The notes under the pieces were generated by a model. That model was given only the letters and a program-made list of their open reading frames with translations, had not been told where the DNA came from and did not search any database. From an uncultured Gemmiger sp. (GTDB lineage: Bacteria > Bacillota > Clostridia > Oscillospirales > Ruminococcaceae): 64,000 bases of DNA. The DNA lies in contig CASFJO010000055.1 in the NCBI GenBank assembly GCA_949295035.1, forward strand, positions 1 through 64,000, in the 5' to 3' direction. The position numbers and the translations under genes were made by a program. Of the stretch, positions 17,337 through 24,631 are shown piece by piece. Every line of letters starts with the position of its first letter. Position 1 is the first letter of the stretch.

Positions 17337-19694
17337 ATGGACGCGGTGCATCTTTCGGTACGGCAGCTGGTGGAGTTTCTGCTGCTGACCGGCAGCATCG
17401 ACAGCCGGTTTTCCGGTCCGGACCGGGCGCTGGAAGGCGCGCGCATTCACCGCTGGCTGCAAAAGAAGGAGGGTCCGGACTACCAGCCGGAGGTATATCT
17501 GCGCCGGGAGCAGACGGTGGAGGACGTCCCCTACCAGATCGACGGGCGGGCGGACGGGGTATATCCCGCGCCGGACGGGGTTTTGTGCATCGACGAGATC
17601 AAGACCACCACCCTGCCCTCCGTACAGATCACCCCGGACCACAGCCCGGTACACTGGGCCCAGGCCAAGGTGTACGCGGCGATCCTGGCGGCGCAGAAGA
17701 ACCTGCCGGAGATGGGGGTGCGGCTGACCTATTTTCAGGTGGACGAGGAGCGGCTGTTCCGGTTTGAGGAGCGGTACAGCGCGGAGGAACTGGAGGCCTT
17801 TTTCCTGGATCTGCTGCGGCAGTACGCCCCCTGGGCCAAGCGAAGCGCCGCCCACCATGAGGCCCGGGGCCTTTCGCTGCGAAAGCTGACCTTCCCCTTT
17901 GCCGGGTACCGCGCAGGCCAGCGGGAGATGGCGGCCATGGTCTACCGGGCCATGCGGGACGGCAAACGGGTGTTCTGCCAGGCGCCCACCGGCATCGGCA
18001 AAACCATGAGCGCGCTGTTTCCGGCACTGAAAGCGCTGGGTGAGGGCTGCGGAGAGCGGGTGTTTTACCTGACCGCCCGCACCACCACCCGGCAGTCGGC
18101 CCGGGACGCGCTGGAACTGCTGCACCAGAACCGGGGCCCGCTGGAACTGAATTATGTGGTGCTGACCGCCAAGGACAAGATCTGCCCCCGGGAGCGCCGG
18201 GAATGCAACCCGGAGGCCTGCCCGCTGGCCCGGGGCTACTTCGACCGGAGGCGGGAAGCGCTGTGGCGGGCGCTGGAGCACCGGCATTTTGACCGGCAGA
18301 CCATTGAACAGCTGGCCGAGGCGGAGCAGCTTTGCCCTTTTGAGTTCGGTCTGGATATCTCGCTGTGGTGCGACGTGATCGTGGGGGATTACAACTACCT
18401 GTTCGACCCCACCGCCCGGCTGCAGCGTTTTTTTGAGAACGGCGACGGACAGAGCCTGTTCTTGGTGGACGAGGCCCATAACCTGCCCGACCGGGCCCGG
18501 GAGATGTATTCCAGCCGGCTGGAAAAGGAACCGCTCTATGCGCTGCGCAAAGCACTGGGCGGGCGGAGCAAACTGGCCCGGGCGCTGGCGGCACTGAACA
18601 CAGCTTTTGTGGAGATCCGGCACGAAGGCGAAGAAAAAAAGAGCCGCAGCTGGTTCACCGCAGAAGCGCCCGAGGGATTTCTCAAGGCGGTGCGGCACTG
18701 CACCGCCCCCATGCAGCAATGGCTGGAGGAGCATCGGGGCGAGAGTGGCGGCGAGTTGCACAGCCAGATTCTGGAGGCCTATTTTTCCGTCAAGGAGTTT
18801 TTGCGCACCGCCGACCGGTACGACGATCATTACGCTACCCAGTACACCGCGGCGGGCAGCCGGGTTCGGGTGGAACTGGTCTGCCTGGACCCCAGCCTGT
18901 TTGTGGACGAGAGCCTGGCGCTGGGGCGCGGCGCGGCGCTGTTCAGCGCCACCCTGACGCCTCTTCCCTACTATCGGGATGTACTGGGCTGCTCCGGGGC
19001 GGCGGCCGTGAATCTGCCCAGCCCCTTTGACGCGGGGCGGATGGGGTTGTTCTGCGCGCTGGATGTGGATACCCGCTATGCCCACCGGGAACAGAGTCTG
19101 GACCGGGTGGCCGACTATCTGGCGGTTCTGGCCGCGGGGCGGACGGGCAACTATCTGGCCTACTTTCCCAGCTATGGATATATGGAGCAGGTGCGTGAAC
19201 GGTTTTGTGCCCGGCACCCGGATATCCCCGTTCTGGTACAGGACAGCGGCATGACCGAAGAGGAGCGGGCCGCCTTTCTGGACCAGTTCCGGGAGCAGCC
19301 GGACGAGGCCCTGCTGGGGTTCTGCGTGATGGGCGGGGTGTTTGGCGAGGGGATCGACCTGGCCGGCAGCCGGCTGATCGGCACCGCTGTAGTGGGTGTG
19401 GGGCTGCCTCAGGTGAATCCCCGGCAGGAGATGCTGCGGGAGTATTTTGCCTGTACCCGGGAGGATGGGTTCGCCTATGCCTACCAGTATCCCGGCTTCA
19501 ACAAGGTGATGCAGGCGGCCGGGCGGGTGATCCGCACTCCCGAGGACCGGGGCGTGGTGCTGCTGCTGGACAGCCGGTTCGGAACGCCGGGATACCGGCG
19601 GCTGTTCCCCGGGCACTGGCGGCACTGCCGGGATCTGCGCGGCACCGACACACTGGCGGGGCTGCTGGCGGAGTTTTGGGCCGCGGAAACATGA
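17337..19694 (+). CDS. PD-(D/E)XK nuclease fused to XPD/DinG-type DNA helicase
   Basis: 785-residue superfamily 2 helicase with an N-terminal RecB/Cas4-like nuclease module. Nuclease features: GARIHRWL (34-41), Asp73 in DGRADG, DEIK (86-89) and the QxxxY-type WAQAKVYA near 107-114. Helicase features: APTGIGKT near 220, Fe-S cluster cysteines in KDKICPRERRECNPEAC and LCPFEFG, the DEAH box VDEAHNL, and C-terminal motifs GEGIDLAG and QAAGRVIR. It probably unwinds and trims structured DNA in repair. The ATG follows TTGGAGGTGAGC. Cas4 or DNA2 analogies are inference; there is no CRISPR context. Confidence 0.88.
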   Translation: MDAVHLSVRQLVEFLLLTGSIDSRFSGPDRALEGARIHRWLQKKEGPDYQPEVYLRREQTVEDVPYQIDGRADGVYPAPDGVLCIDEIKTTTLPSVQITPDHSPVHWAQAKVYAAILAAQKNLPEMGVRLTYFQVDEERLFRFEERYSAEELEAFFLDLLRQYAPWAKRSAAHHEARGLSLRKLTFPFAGYRAGQREMAAMVYRAMRDGKRVFCQAPTGIGKTMSALFPALKALGEGCGERVFYLTARTTTRQSARDALELLHQNRGPLELNYVVLTAKDKICPRERRECNPEACPLARGYFDRRREALWRALEHRHFDRQTIEQLAEAEQLCPFEFGLDISLWCDVIVGDYNYLFDPTARLQRFFENGDGQSLFLVDEAHNLPDRAREMYSSRLEKEPLYALRKALGGRSKLARALAALNTAFVEIRHEGEEKKSRSWFTAEAPEGFLKAVRHCTAPMQQWLEEHRGESGGELHSQILEAYFSVKEFLRTADRYDDHYATQYTAAGSRVRVELVCLDPSLFVDESLALGRGAALFSATLTPLPYYRDVLGCSGAAAVNLPSPFDAGRMGLFCALDVDTRYAHREQSLDRVADYLAVLAAGRTGNYLAYFPSYGYMEQVRERFCARHPDIPVLVQDSGMTEEERAAFLDQFREQPDEALLGFCVMGGVFGEGIDLAGSRLIGTAVVGVGLPQVNPRQEMLREYFACTREDGFAYAYQYPGFNKVMQAAGRVIRTPEDRGVVLLLDSRFGTPGYRRLFPGHWRHCRDLRGTDTLAGLLAEFWAAET

Positions 19695-19695
19695 C

Positions 19696-19729
19696 AAACA
19701 GGCAGACCGGGACGGTCTGCCTGTTTTGT
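19696..19729. terminator. Bidirectional terminator, helicase / spoIVA
   Basis: Stem AAACAGGCAGACC/GGTCTGCCTGTTT between convergent genes, with TTTTGTGG on the plus side and TTTGT on the minus side. Confidence 0.85.
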
Positions 19730-19731
19730 GG

Positions 19732-21207
19732 TTACAGGATGATACAGATCAGGCCGGAACAGCCCTCGTTGATGACCCGTTCCAGCGTTTCCTGCAGACG
19801 GGCCCGGGCCTCCTGAGGCATGTGCAGCAGCTTGTTCTGCAATCCCTCGTTGACCAGCTCATGCAGGCTCTTGCCGAAGATGTTGGACTCCCAGATCTTG
19901 AGGGGGTCCTGCTCGAAATCCTGCAGCAGGCTGAGCACCAGTTCCTCGCTCTGCCGCTCGGAGCCCACAATCGGGCTGATCTCGGTGTGGATGGTGGCCT
20001 TGAGCAGATGGATGGAGGGGGCGCTGGCCCGCAGCCGCACCCCGTAGCGGCCGCCCTGCCGCACGATCTCCGGCTCTTCCAGGTGCAGCTCGCTGATGGC
20101 GGGCATCACGATGCCATAGCCGGTGGCCTCCACCTGCTCCAGCGCGCTGCGGATCTTCTCGTACTCCCGCCGGGCTTTGGCCAGGCCGATCACACAGGGC
20201 AGCAGGCTGGCCTCGTCGCAGACCTCCAGGCCGGTGGTCTCCCCCAGCACCCGATAAAAGATATCCGGCTCCAGCTGCAGGCGCATCCGCACGGTGCCCT
20301 GGGCCAGGTCCATCCCATCCACGGCCGCGCTGCTTACATACTCGCAGGCGAAGGCATCCGCATGGGCGGTCACGTCCTTCATCCGGTCGATCTGTTCGGC
20401 CCACTCCCGCACGCCGGTGTAGACCGCTTGCTGGAGCCAGTGATCTTCGTCCAGCATCGGGATCCATCGGGGCATGGCGAATGCGATCTCCCGCACCGGG
20501 AACTCATACAGCACGCTGGCCAGGATGGTCTCCAGCGCCGGCACGTCCAGATCCACGCAACTCACCGGAAGCACCGCATGCCCGTATCGCTGCTGCATCT
20601 GCGCCGCCAGGCGGCGGCTGTCCTCCGAATTGGGATCGGTGCAGTTGAGCAGCACCACGAACGGTTTGCCCAGTTCCTCCAGTTCCTGGATGACCCGCTG
20701 TTCCGCCGGCTCATACTTTTCCCGGGGAATGTCGCTGATGGAACCGTCGGTGGTGATCACCAGCCCGATGGTGGAATGGTCGCAGATCACCTTGTGGGTA
20801 CCGGTCTCAGCGGCCTGGTCGAAGGGCACCTCCTCCTCGAACCAGGGGCTCTTGACCATGCGGGGCTGGTCATTTTCCTCGTGGCCCATGGCCCCTTCCA
20901 CCATATAACCCACGCAGTCGATCAGCCGGGTACGGAAGCTGCCGCCCCCTTCCAGTTCCACCGTGACGGCGGTCTCCGGCACGAATTTCGGCTCGGTGGT
21001 CATGATGGTGCGGCCCGCGGCCGACTGGGGCAGTTCGTCCCGGGCACGGGCCCGGCGGGCCGGGTCGGTGATGCGGGGGATCACCAGAAGTTCCAGAAAC
21101 TTCTTGATAAAGGTGCTTTTGCCGCTGCGGACCGGCCCCACCACTCCGATATAGATGTCGCCTCCGGTGCGGGCAGCGATGTCCTGATACAGTTGTTCAC
21201 GCTCCAT
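19732..21207 (-). CDS. spoIVA: Stage IV sporulation protein A
   Basis: Cytoskeletal-like ATPase that polymerises on the outer forespore membrane to form the coat basement layer. The 491 residues begin with the GTPase-like ATPase domain, whose Walker A is GPVRSGKST near residues 24-32. HSTIGLVITTDGSI follows in the middle, and the conserved C-terminal end reads RVINEGCSGLICIIL. The ATG has GGAGAGGAGG upstream. It lies 24 bp after the sipL-like gene, in one operon, close to spoVM, which encodes the peptide that localises it. Expression is expected in the mother cell under sigma-E. Confidence 0.97.
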   Translation of the reverse strand: MEREQLYQDIAARTGGDIYIGVVGPVRSGKSTFIKKFLELLVIPRITDPARRARARDELPQSAAGRTIMTTEPKFVPETAVTVELEGGGSFRTRLIDCVGYMVEGAMGHEENDQPRMVKSPWFEEEVPFDQAAETGTHKVICDHSTIGLVITTDGSISDIPREKYEPAEQRVIQELEELGKPFVVLLNCTDPNSEDSRRLAAQMQQRYGHAVLPVSCVDLDVPALETILASVLYEFPVREIAFAMPRWIPMLDEDHWLQQAVYTGVREWAEQIDRMKDVTAHADAFACEYVSSAAVDGMDLAQGTVRMRLQLEPDIFYRVLGETTGLEVCDEASLLPCVIGLAKARREYEKIRSALEQVEATGYGIVMPAISELHLEEPEIVRQGGRYGVRLRASAPSIHLLKATIHTEISPIVGSERQSEELVLSLLQDFEQDPLKIWESNIFGKSLHELVNEGLQNKLLHMPQEARARLQETLERVINEGCSGLICIIL

Positions 21208-21231
21208 AGATGTGCGATACCTCCTCTCCTG

Positions 21232-22749
21232 TCAGCCCACTACCGGGATCAAAAGCCGGGCGGGCGCGTCCAGACGGGGCTGTTCCAGCTGGTTGGCCCG
21301 CAGCAAGGCCGCCGGCGATACATGGTATCTTTTGGCGATGTGGAAGATATCCTCCCCGGCCTGGGCGTAACAGATGCGCAGGGCTACATCCGGATCGGCA
21401 GGCTCCAGGGGCTCCTCGCAGCTCATCTCGCTGACCACCGTCTGCTGGCTGGCCCGGGCCATCAGGCCGGTGACCCGAATCGTCAGGTCGGCGGCCAGGC
21501 CGCCGTTCTCCTTGCGGGCGGCACACTGTACCACGTCGGCCCAGCACTCGGCCCGATATTCCTGGATCTGGCCTTCCCATACATCGGGCAGCTGGTATTC
21601 AAACGCCTTGTCGTAGCACTCGATCTCGCCCAGGCTGTTCAGGCAGAGTACATGGGCGGTGCCCCGCCCCCGCAGCATCACCCCCGGCCCGGCCTGAGCG
21701 GCCTCCGCCGGACCCAAGCCGGCAAAACAGTACAGGATGCGGGCGTTTTCGTCCGGCAGCGCCCCCTCCAGGGTCAGGCGCACCGTCTGGTCCACAGGCG
21801 TTTCAATATGTTCCACCGTAACGGTCTTGTACTCCACCTGGGCGTTGTACTCGGTGGAGAAAGCGTCCTCCACCACCACGCACTCCATCGGCCGCCAGAC
21901 GCGCAGCCGCAGCATAGCAGTGACCGACACGGTGCCCGGCGTCTGGGGATTGGGGGCGGCCATCAAGGTACAGCCCACCGGTTCCACATAGGCAAAACAC
22001 CGGCAATCCTCCGCCGCGCCGTCCACATCCACGATCTGGTTGAACGGGACGGCCTTGCTCAGCTGCTCCAGTTCGCAGCCGGGGCCCGTGCGGTAGAGCA
22101 CCCGGGCTTCCACCTCGCCCTTTACCACCGCCTTGCCCGAAAGCAGGCGCACCTCCTGCACGGTAGCCAGGCCGGTCACATCCAACACCGCCGCGGGCGG
22201 CGTGGGGAAGGTGATCTCCTCCTCGGCGGTGATCAGTTTGTCCAAAGCCGCCACCGGGCGGGCGCCGGCCAGCGTGCCCAGCAGCTGTTCGGCCCCGCTG
22301 CCGGACAGGGCGGTGATCACCGGCTGCTCCTGCCGCAAGGTCAGGGTCACGTTGAGCGAAAACGCCCCCCGCACATCCACCCGACGCTGGTTTACCGCCC
22401 GGCAGTTCAGATACTCCACCTCCCCGCCGGTATGTACCTGGCAGCCGCCGTATTCCGGCGCGGGCAGGTCCAGCGTTTTGGTAAAGGGCAGCTTCTGCTC
22501 GGTCTGGCAGATATTTTGCTGCTCATCCGACTGATAGAACACCACGCAGCGCAGATACCCGTCCAGGGTGAGCCGGCCGCCGGCAGTCTGCGCCTGCAGC
22601 ACCACCGGCCGCACCTGGCATTTTACGATTTTGAACACCTGCGGCAGATAGTCCGGGATCAGGATCTCGGTCTCGATGGGAAGTTCCGTCTTTGTATCAC
22701 ACAGCCCGCCTGCCGCCGTCAGGGTGTCTCTGAACACCTTCAATTCCAT
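21232..22749 (-). CDS. sipL: SpoIVA-interacting protein SipL-like (DUF3794 + LysM)
   Basis: 505-residue protein with repeated DUF3794-type beta domains and a C-terminal LysM domain (about 455-505, with GEDIFHIAKRYHVSPAALLRANQL). In Clostridioides difficile, SipL binds SpoIVA through its LysM domain and is needed to encase the forespore. Being next to spoIVA here supports the same role. The frame is open 11 codons further, but the ATG at 22749 has AAAGGGGC upstream and begins the homology (MELKVFRDTL). No signal peptide, as expected for a mother-cell cytoplasmic protein. Confidence 0.88.
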   Translation of the reverse strand: MELKVFRDTLTAAGGLCDTKTELPIETEILIPDYLPQVFKIVKCQVRPVVLQAQTAGGRLTLDGYLRCVVFYQSDEQQNICQTEQKLPFTKTLDLPAPEYGGCQVHTGGEVEYLNCRAVNQRRVDVRGAFSLNVTLTLRQEQPVITALSGSGAEQLLGTLAGARPVAALDKLITAEEEITFPTPPAAVLDVTGLATVQEVRLLSGKAVVKGEVEARVLYRTGPGCELEQLSKAVPFNQIVDVDGAAEDCRCFAYVEPVGCTLMAAPNPQTPGTVSVTAMLRLRVWRPMECVVVEDAFSTEYNAQVEYKTVTVEHIETPVDQTVRLTLEGALPDENARILYCFAGLGPAEAAQAGPGVMLRGRGTAHVLCLNSLGEIECYDKAFEYQLPDVWEGQIQEYRAECWADVVQCAARKENGGLAADLTIRVTGLMARASQQTVVSEMSCEEPLEPADPDVALRICYAQAGEDIFHIAKRYHVSPAALLRANQLEQPRLDAPARLLIPVVG

Positions 22750-22781
22750 AGTTTCGCCCCTTTCGCGCGTTTCTATGGCCA

Positions 22782-22810
22782 TGTATATGAGCGCTGCGGA
22801 CAGGATATGC
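22782..22810 (-). promoter_or_regulatory. Possible sigma-E promoter of sipL-spoIVA
   Basis: Minus-strand GCATATC (22810-22804), a 14-bp spacer, then CATATACA (22789-22782). This resembles the sporulation sigma-E consensus of a kmATATT-type -35 and CATACAnT -10. The position, about 33 bases before sipL, is right. Confidence 0.45.
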
Positions 22811-22823
22811 AGACAGGCCGGGC

Positions 22824-22852
22824 AAAAGAAAAAGCCGGGGACGCGCCCCGGC
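22824..22852 (-). terminator. Terminator of spoVM
   Basis: Minus-strand stem GCCGGGG/CCCCGGC with a 5-base loop followed by TTTTTCTTTT, about 20 bases after the spoVM stop codon. Confidence 0.85.
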
Positions 22853-22870
22853 CTGGCTGGGGAAGGGCGG

Positions 22871-22951
22871 TCAGCCCTCCCGGTTGATGTGAAAGATAGC
22901 CCGCAGAATGCCTGCCAGAAACTTCGGACTTTTGATGACCACTACCTGCAT
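22871..22951 (-). CDS. spoVM: Stage V sporulation protein M (26 residues)
   Basis: Amphipathic micro-protein that senses the convex outer forespore membrane and recruits SpoIVA. The frame encodes exactly 26 residues, containing IKSPKFLAGILRAIF, against IKLPKFLGGIVRAML in Bacillus subtilis SpoVM, also 26 residues (from memory). The helix-breaking Pro at position 9 is kept. GGGGAG seven bases upstream of the ATG supports translation, and a clean terminator follows. Downstream of thiN is exactly where spoVM sits in B. subtilis. Too short for most gene finders. Confidence 0.92.
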   Translation of the reverse strand: MQVVVIKSPKFLAGILRAIFHINREG

Positions 22952-23050
22952 GGATGCTCCCCGCTTTCTCCCGTCTGGGTGATGTTGGATGCTCCATACT
23001 ATGCTCTGGCGCACAAAAGGTGCAGATCTCGCGCCCGTTTGTGAACGGTT

Positions 23051-23680
23051 TCAGTCCGCCCGGGTACAAATCACCGCCAGCGCCCCGCGGCACAGCCGCA
23101 CCGTCACCGGGCCTCCCTGTTCGGTCCACTCGTTGCTGACCCCCAGTGGAAAATCCGGGGTCAGGACGGCGTTTTGCAGCGGATAGAATGCCCCTTCCAC
23201 CCAGACGCCTTCCGCGACGCCCTCCAGAGGGAAAAGGGAAAAATACCGCCAGTCTCCCTGTTCCAGGACCAGGGACCGGCCGGGAAGCAGAAAACGGACC
23301 TCGCTGTGCTCGTCCGCCAAAAGCGTCTCCGCCCCCTGCTTTTGCAGCCAAAGGCCGGTGGCCAGGTTGGCCAGGGTATGTTCCAGCCGGGCGCCGCCCA
23401 GCGCGCCCAGAATGGTTACCCTGCCAGCCCCTTGCTCTGCCGCCAGCCGGGCGGCATACTGGGTATCGGTATCGTCTTTTACGTGGGGCAGCACCACCGT
23501 ATCCCCTTGCGGCGGAGGCGGCGCGGAATCAAAGTCTCCCACTACCAGAGCCGGGCGAAGGCCCAGCTTTTGCAGGTTATGCCAGCCCGCGTCGCAAGCC
23601 ACCAGGTGGCAGCCCGGCGTGATGTACCGGCGCATCGCCTCTCCCACCGGGCAGGCGGACACGATCACCCATTCTTCCAT
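23051..23680 (-). CDS. thiN: Thiamine pyrophosphokinase
   Basis: Transfers pyrophosphate from ATP to thiamine to make thiamine pyrophosphate. Conserved: ACDAGW near residue 29, VGDFDS near 47 and VKDDTDTQYA near 67, the metal- and nucleotide-binding set. The 209-residue length is normal. The ATG at 23680 follows AAAGGAACC; an open frame continues upstream across the rsgA terminator and is not coding. It follows rsgA directly, without the rpe gene found between them in B. subtilis. Confidence 0.92.
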   Translation of the reverse strand: MEEWVIVSACPVGEAMRRYITPGCHLVACDAGWHNLQKLGLRPALVVGDFDSAPPPPQGDTVVLPHVKDDTDTQYAARLAAEQGAGRVTILGALGGARLEHTLANLATGLWLQKQGAETLLADEHSEVRFLLPGRSLVLEQGDWRYFSLFPLEGVAEGVWVEGAFYPLQNAVLTPDFPLGVSNEWTEQGGPVTVRLCRGALAVICTRAD

Positions 23681-23710
23681 GACGGTTCCTTTCCGGCCCG
23701 GCCGGGCCCG

Positions 23711-23742
23711 CAAAAGCCCGGCGGAGGCTTTTCTCCGCCGGG
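23711..23742 (-). terminator. Terminator-like hairpin between rsgA and thiN
   Basis: Minus-strand perfect 10-bp stem CCCGGCGGAG/CTCCGCCGGG with a short loop and CTTTTG after it. It probably ends most transcripts from the upstream cluster before thiN. Confidence 0.65.
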
Positions 23743-23748
23743 CCCAGC

Positions 23749-24624
23749 TTATCTCTTGATCTCCCAGCTTTTCACATCCTTGACCTCGTCGTAGATGGCG
23801 CAATAACTCTCGTACCGGCTGGGGCTGATCTTTCCCTCCGCAAGGGCCTGCCGTACCGCGCATCCCAATTCGGTGCGATGGGAACAACCGGTGAAGCGGC
23901 ATTTGCCCAGATAGGGCGCAAACTCCGGAAACGCGTATTCCAGATTTTCCTTCGGAATATAGCAGGCGCGCTCCAGGTCCAGGCTGGCAAAGCCCGGCGT
24001 ATCCGCAATGCGCCCGCCCAGCGTCTCAAAGATCTCCACTTCCCGGGTGGTGTGGCGGCCGCGCCCCAGTTTCTGGCTGATGGCGCCGGTCTGGCGGGCC
24101 AACTCCGGCGACAAGGCATTGAGAAGGGTGGATTTACCCACCCCGGAATTGCCGCAAAAGGCGCACAGCCGCCCCTTTATGCGGGCGCGGATATCGTCCA
24201 GGCCTGTACCGGCGGCATAATCCACCCGGATGCAGGGAACGCCCGCGTTCTCGTACGCCGAAGCGAGACGCTCATCGCTGGCCAGATCCCCCTTGGTGAT
24301 GACCAGCACCGGTTCCGTGTCTTTGTCCACCGCAATGGCGGACAGCTTATCCAGCACCAGGGTGCTGGGCGCCGGCTGCACGGTACTGGCCACAATAAAC
24401 AGCACATCCAGATTGGCGATGGGCGGGCGGACGAACAAATTTTTTCGCGGGCCAACGGCCGCGATCACGCTGGCCCCCTGTTCCTGCTCCAGAACGACGG
24501 TATCGCCCGCCACCGGCGTGATCCGCTGTTTCCGGAAGATCCCTTTGGGTTTACACTCCATTACGCCCGCATCGGTCTTTACATAGTAAAATCCGCCGAC
24601 GCACTTGATGATATAGGGTTCCAT
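23749..24624 (-). CDS. rsgA: Ribosome small-subunit biogenesis GTPase RsgA
   Basis: Circularly permuted GTPase that checks 30S subunit maturation. The N-terminal OB fold is followed by the G4 motif VITKGD, then G1 GNSGVGKST, G2 TTREVE and G3 DTPGF, the permuted order. A C-terminal zinc site CRFTGCSHRTELGC completes it. Two starts are possible: ATG at 24624 (MEPYIIKC, used here) or ATG at 24639, which overlaps the last codons of the kinase gene. Neither has a strong ribosome binding site, so coupling to prkC is likely. Confidence 0.95.
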   Translation of the reverse strand: MEPYIIKCVGGFYYVKTDAGVMECKPKGIFRKQRITPVAGDTVVLEQEQGASVIAAVGPRKNLFVRPPIANLDVLFIVASTVQPAPSTLVLDKLSAIAVDKDTEPVLVITKGDLASDERLASAYENAGVPCIRVDYAAGTGLDDIRARIKGRLCAFCGNSGVGKSTLLNALSPELARQTGAISQKLGRGRHTTREVEIFETLGGRIADTPGFASLDLERACYIPKENLEYAFPEFAPYLGKCRFTGCSHRTELGCAVRQALAEGKISPSRYESYCAIYDEVKDVKSWEIKR

Positions 24625-24631
24625 GGCCGCC

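Noticed and set aside
14847..19697. 1616-codon open frame ending in the malic enzyme gene
   Set aside because: Residues before the ATG at 16019 are antisense to the helicase and ATPase genes and have no homology.
19726..22887. 1053-codon plus-strand open frame opposite spoIVA and sipL
   Set aside because: Antisense shadow; no ribosome binding site and no recognisable motif.
22952..23050. Sigma-E promoter for spoVM
   Set aside because: A CATAGTAT box is present but no ATATT-like -35 lies 14-15 bases upstream.
23681..23902. Extended N-terminus for thiN
   Set aside because: The open frame crosses a terminator-like hairpin; the ATG at 23680 has a good ribosome binding site and starts the homology.
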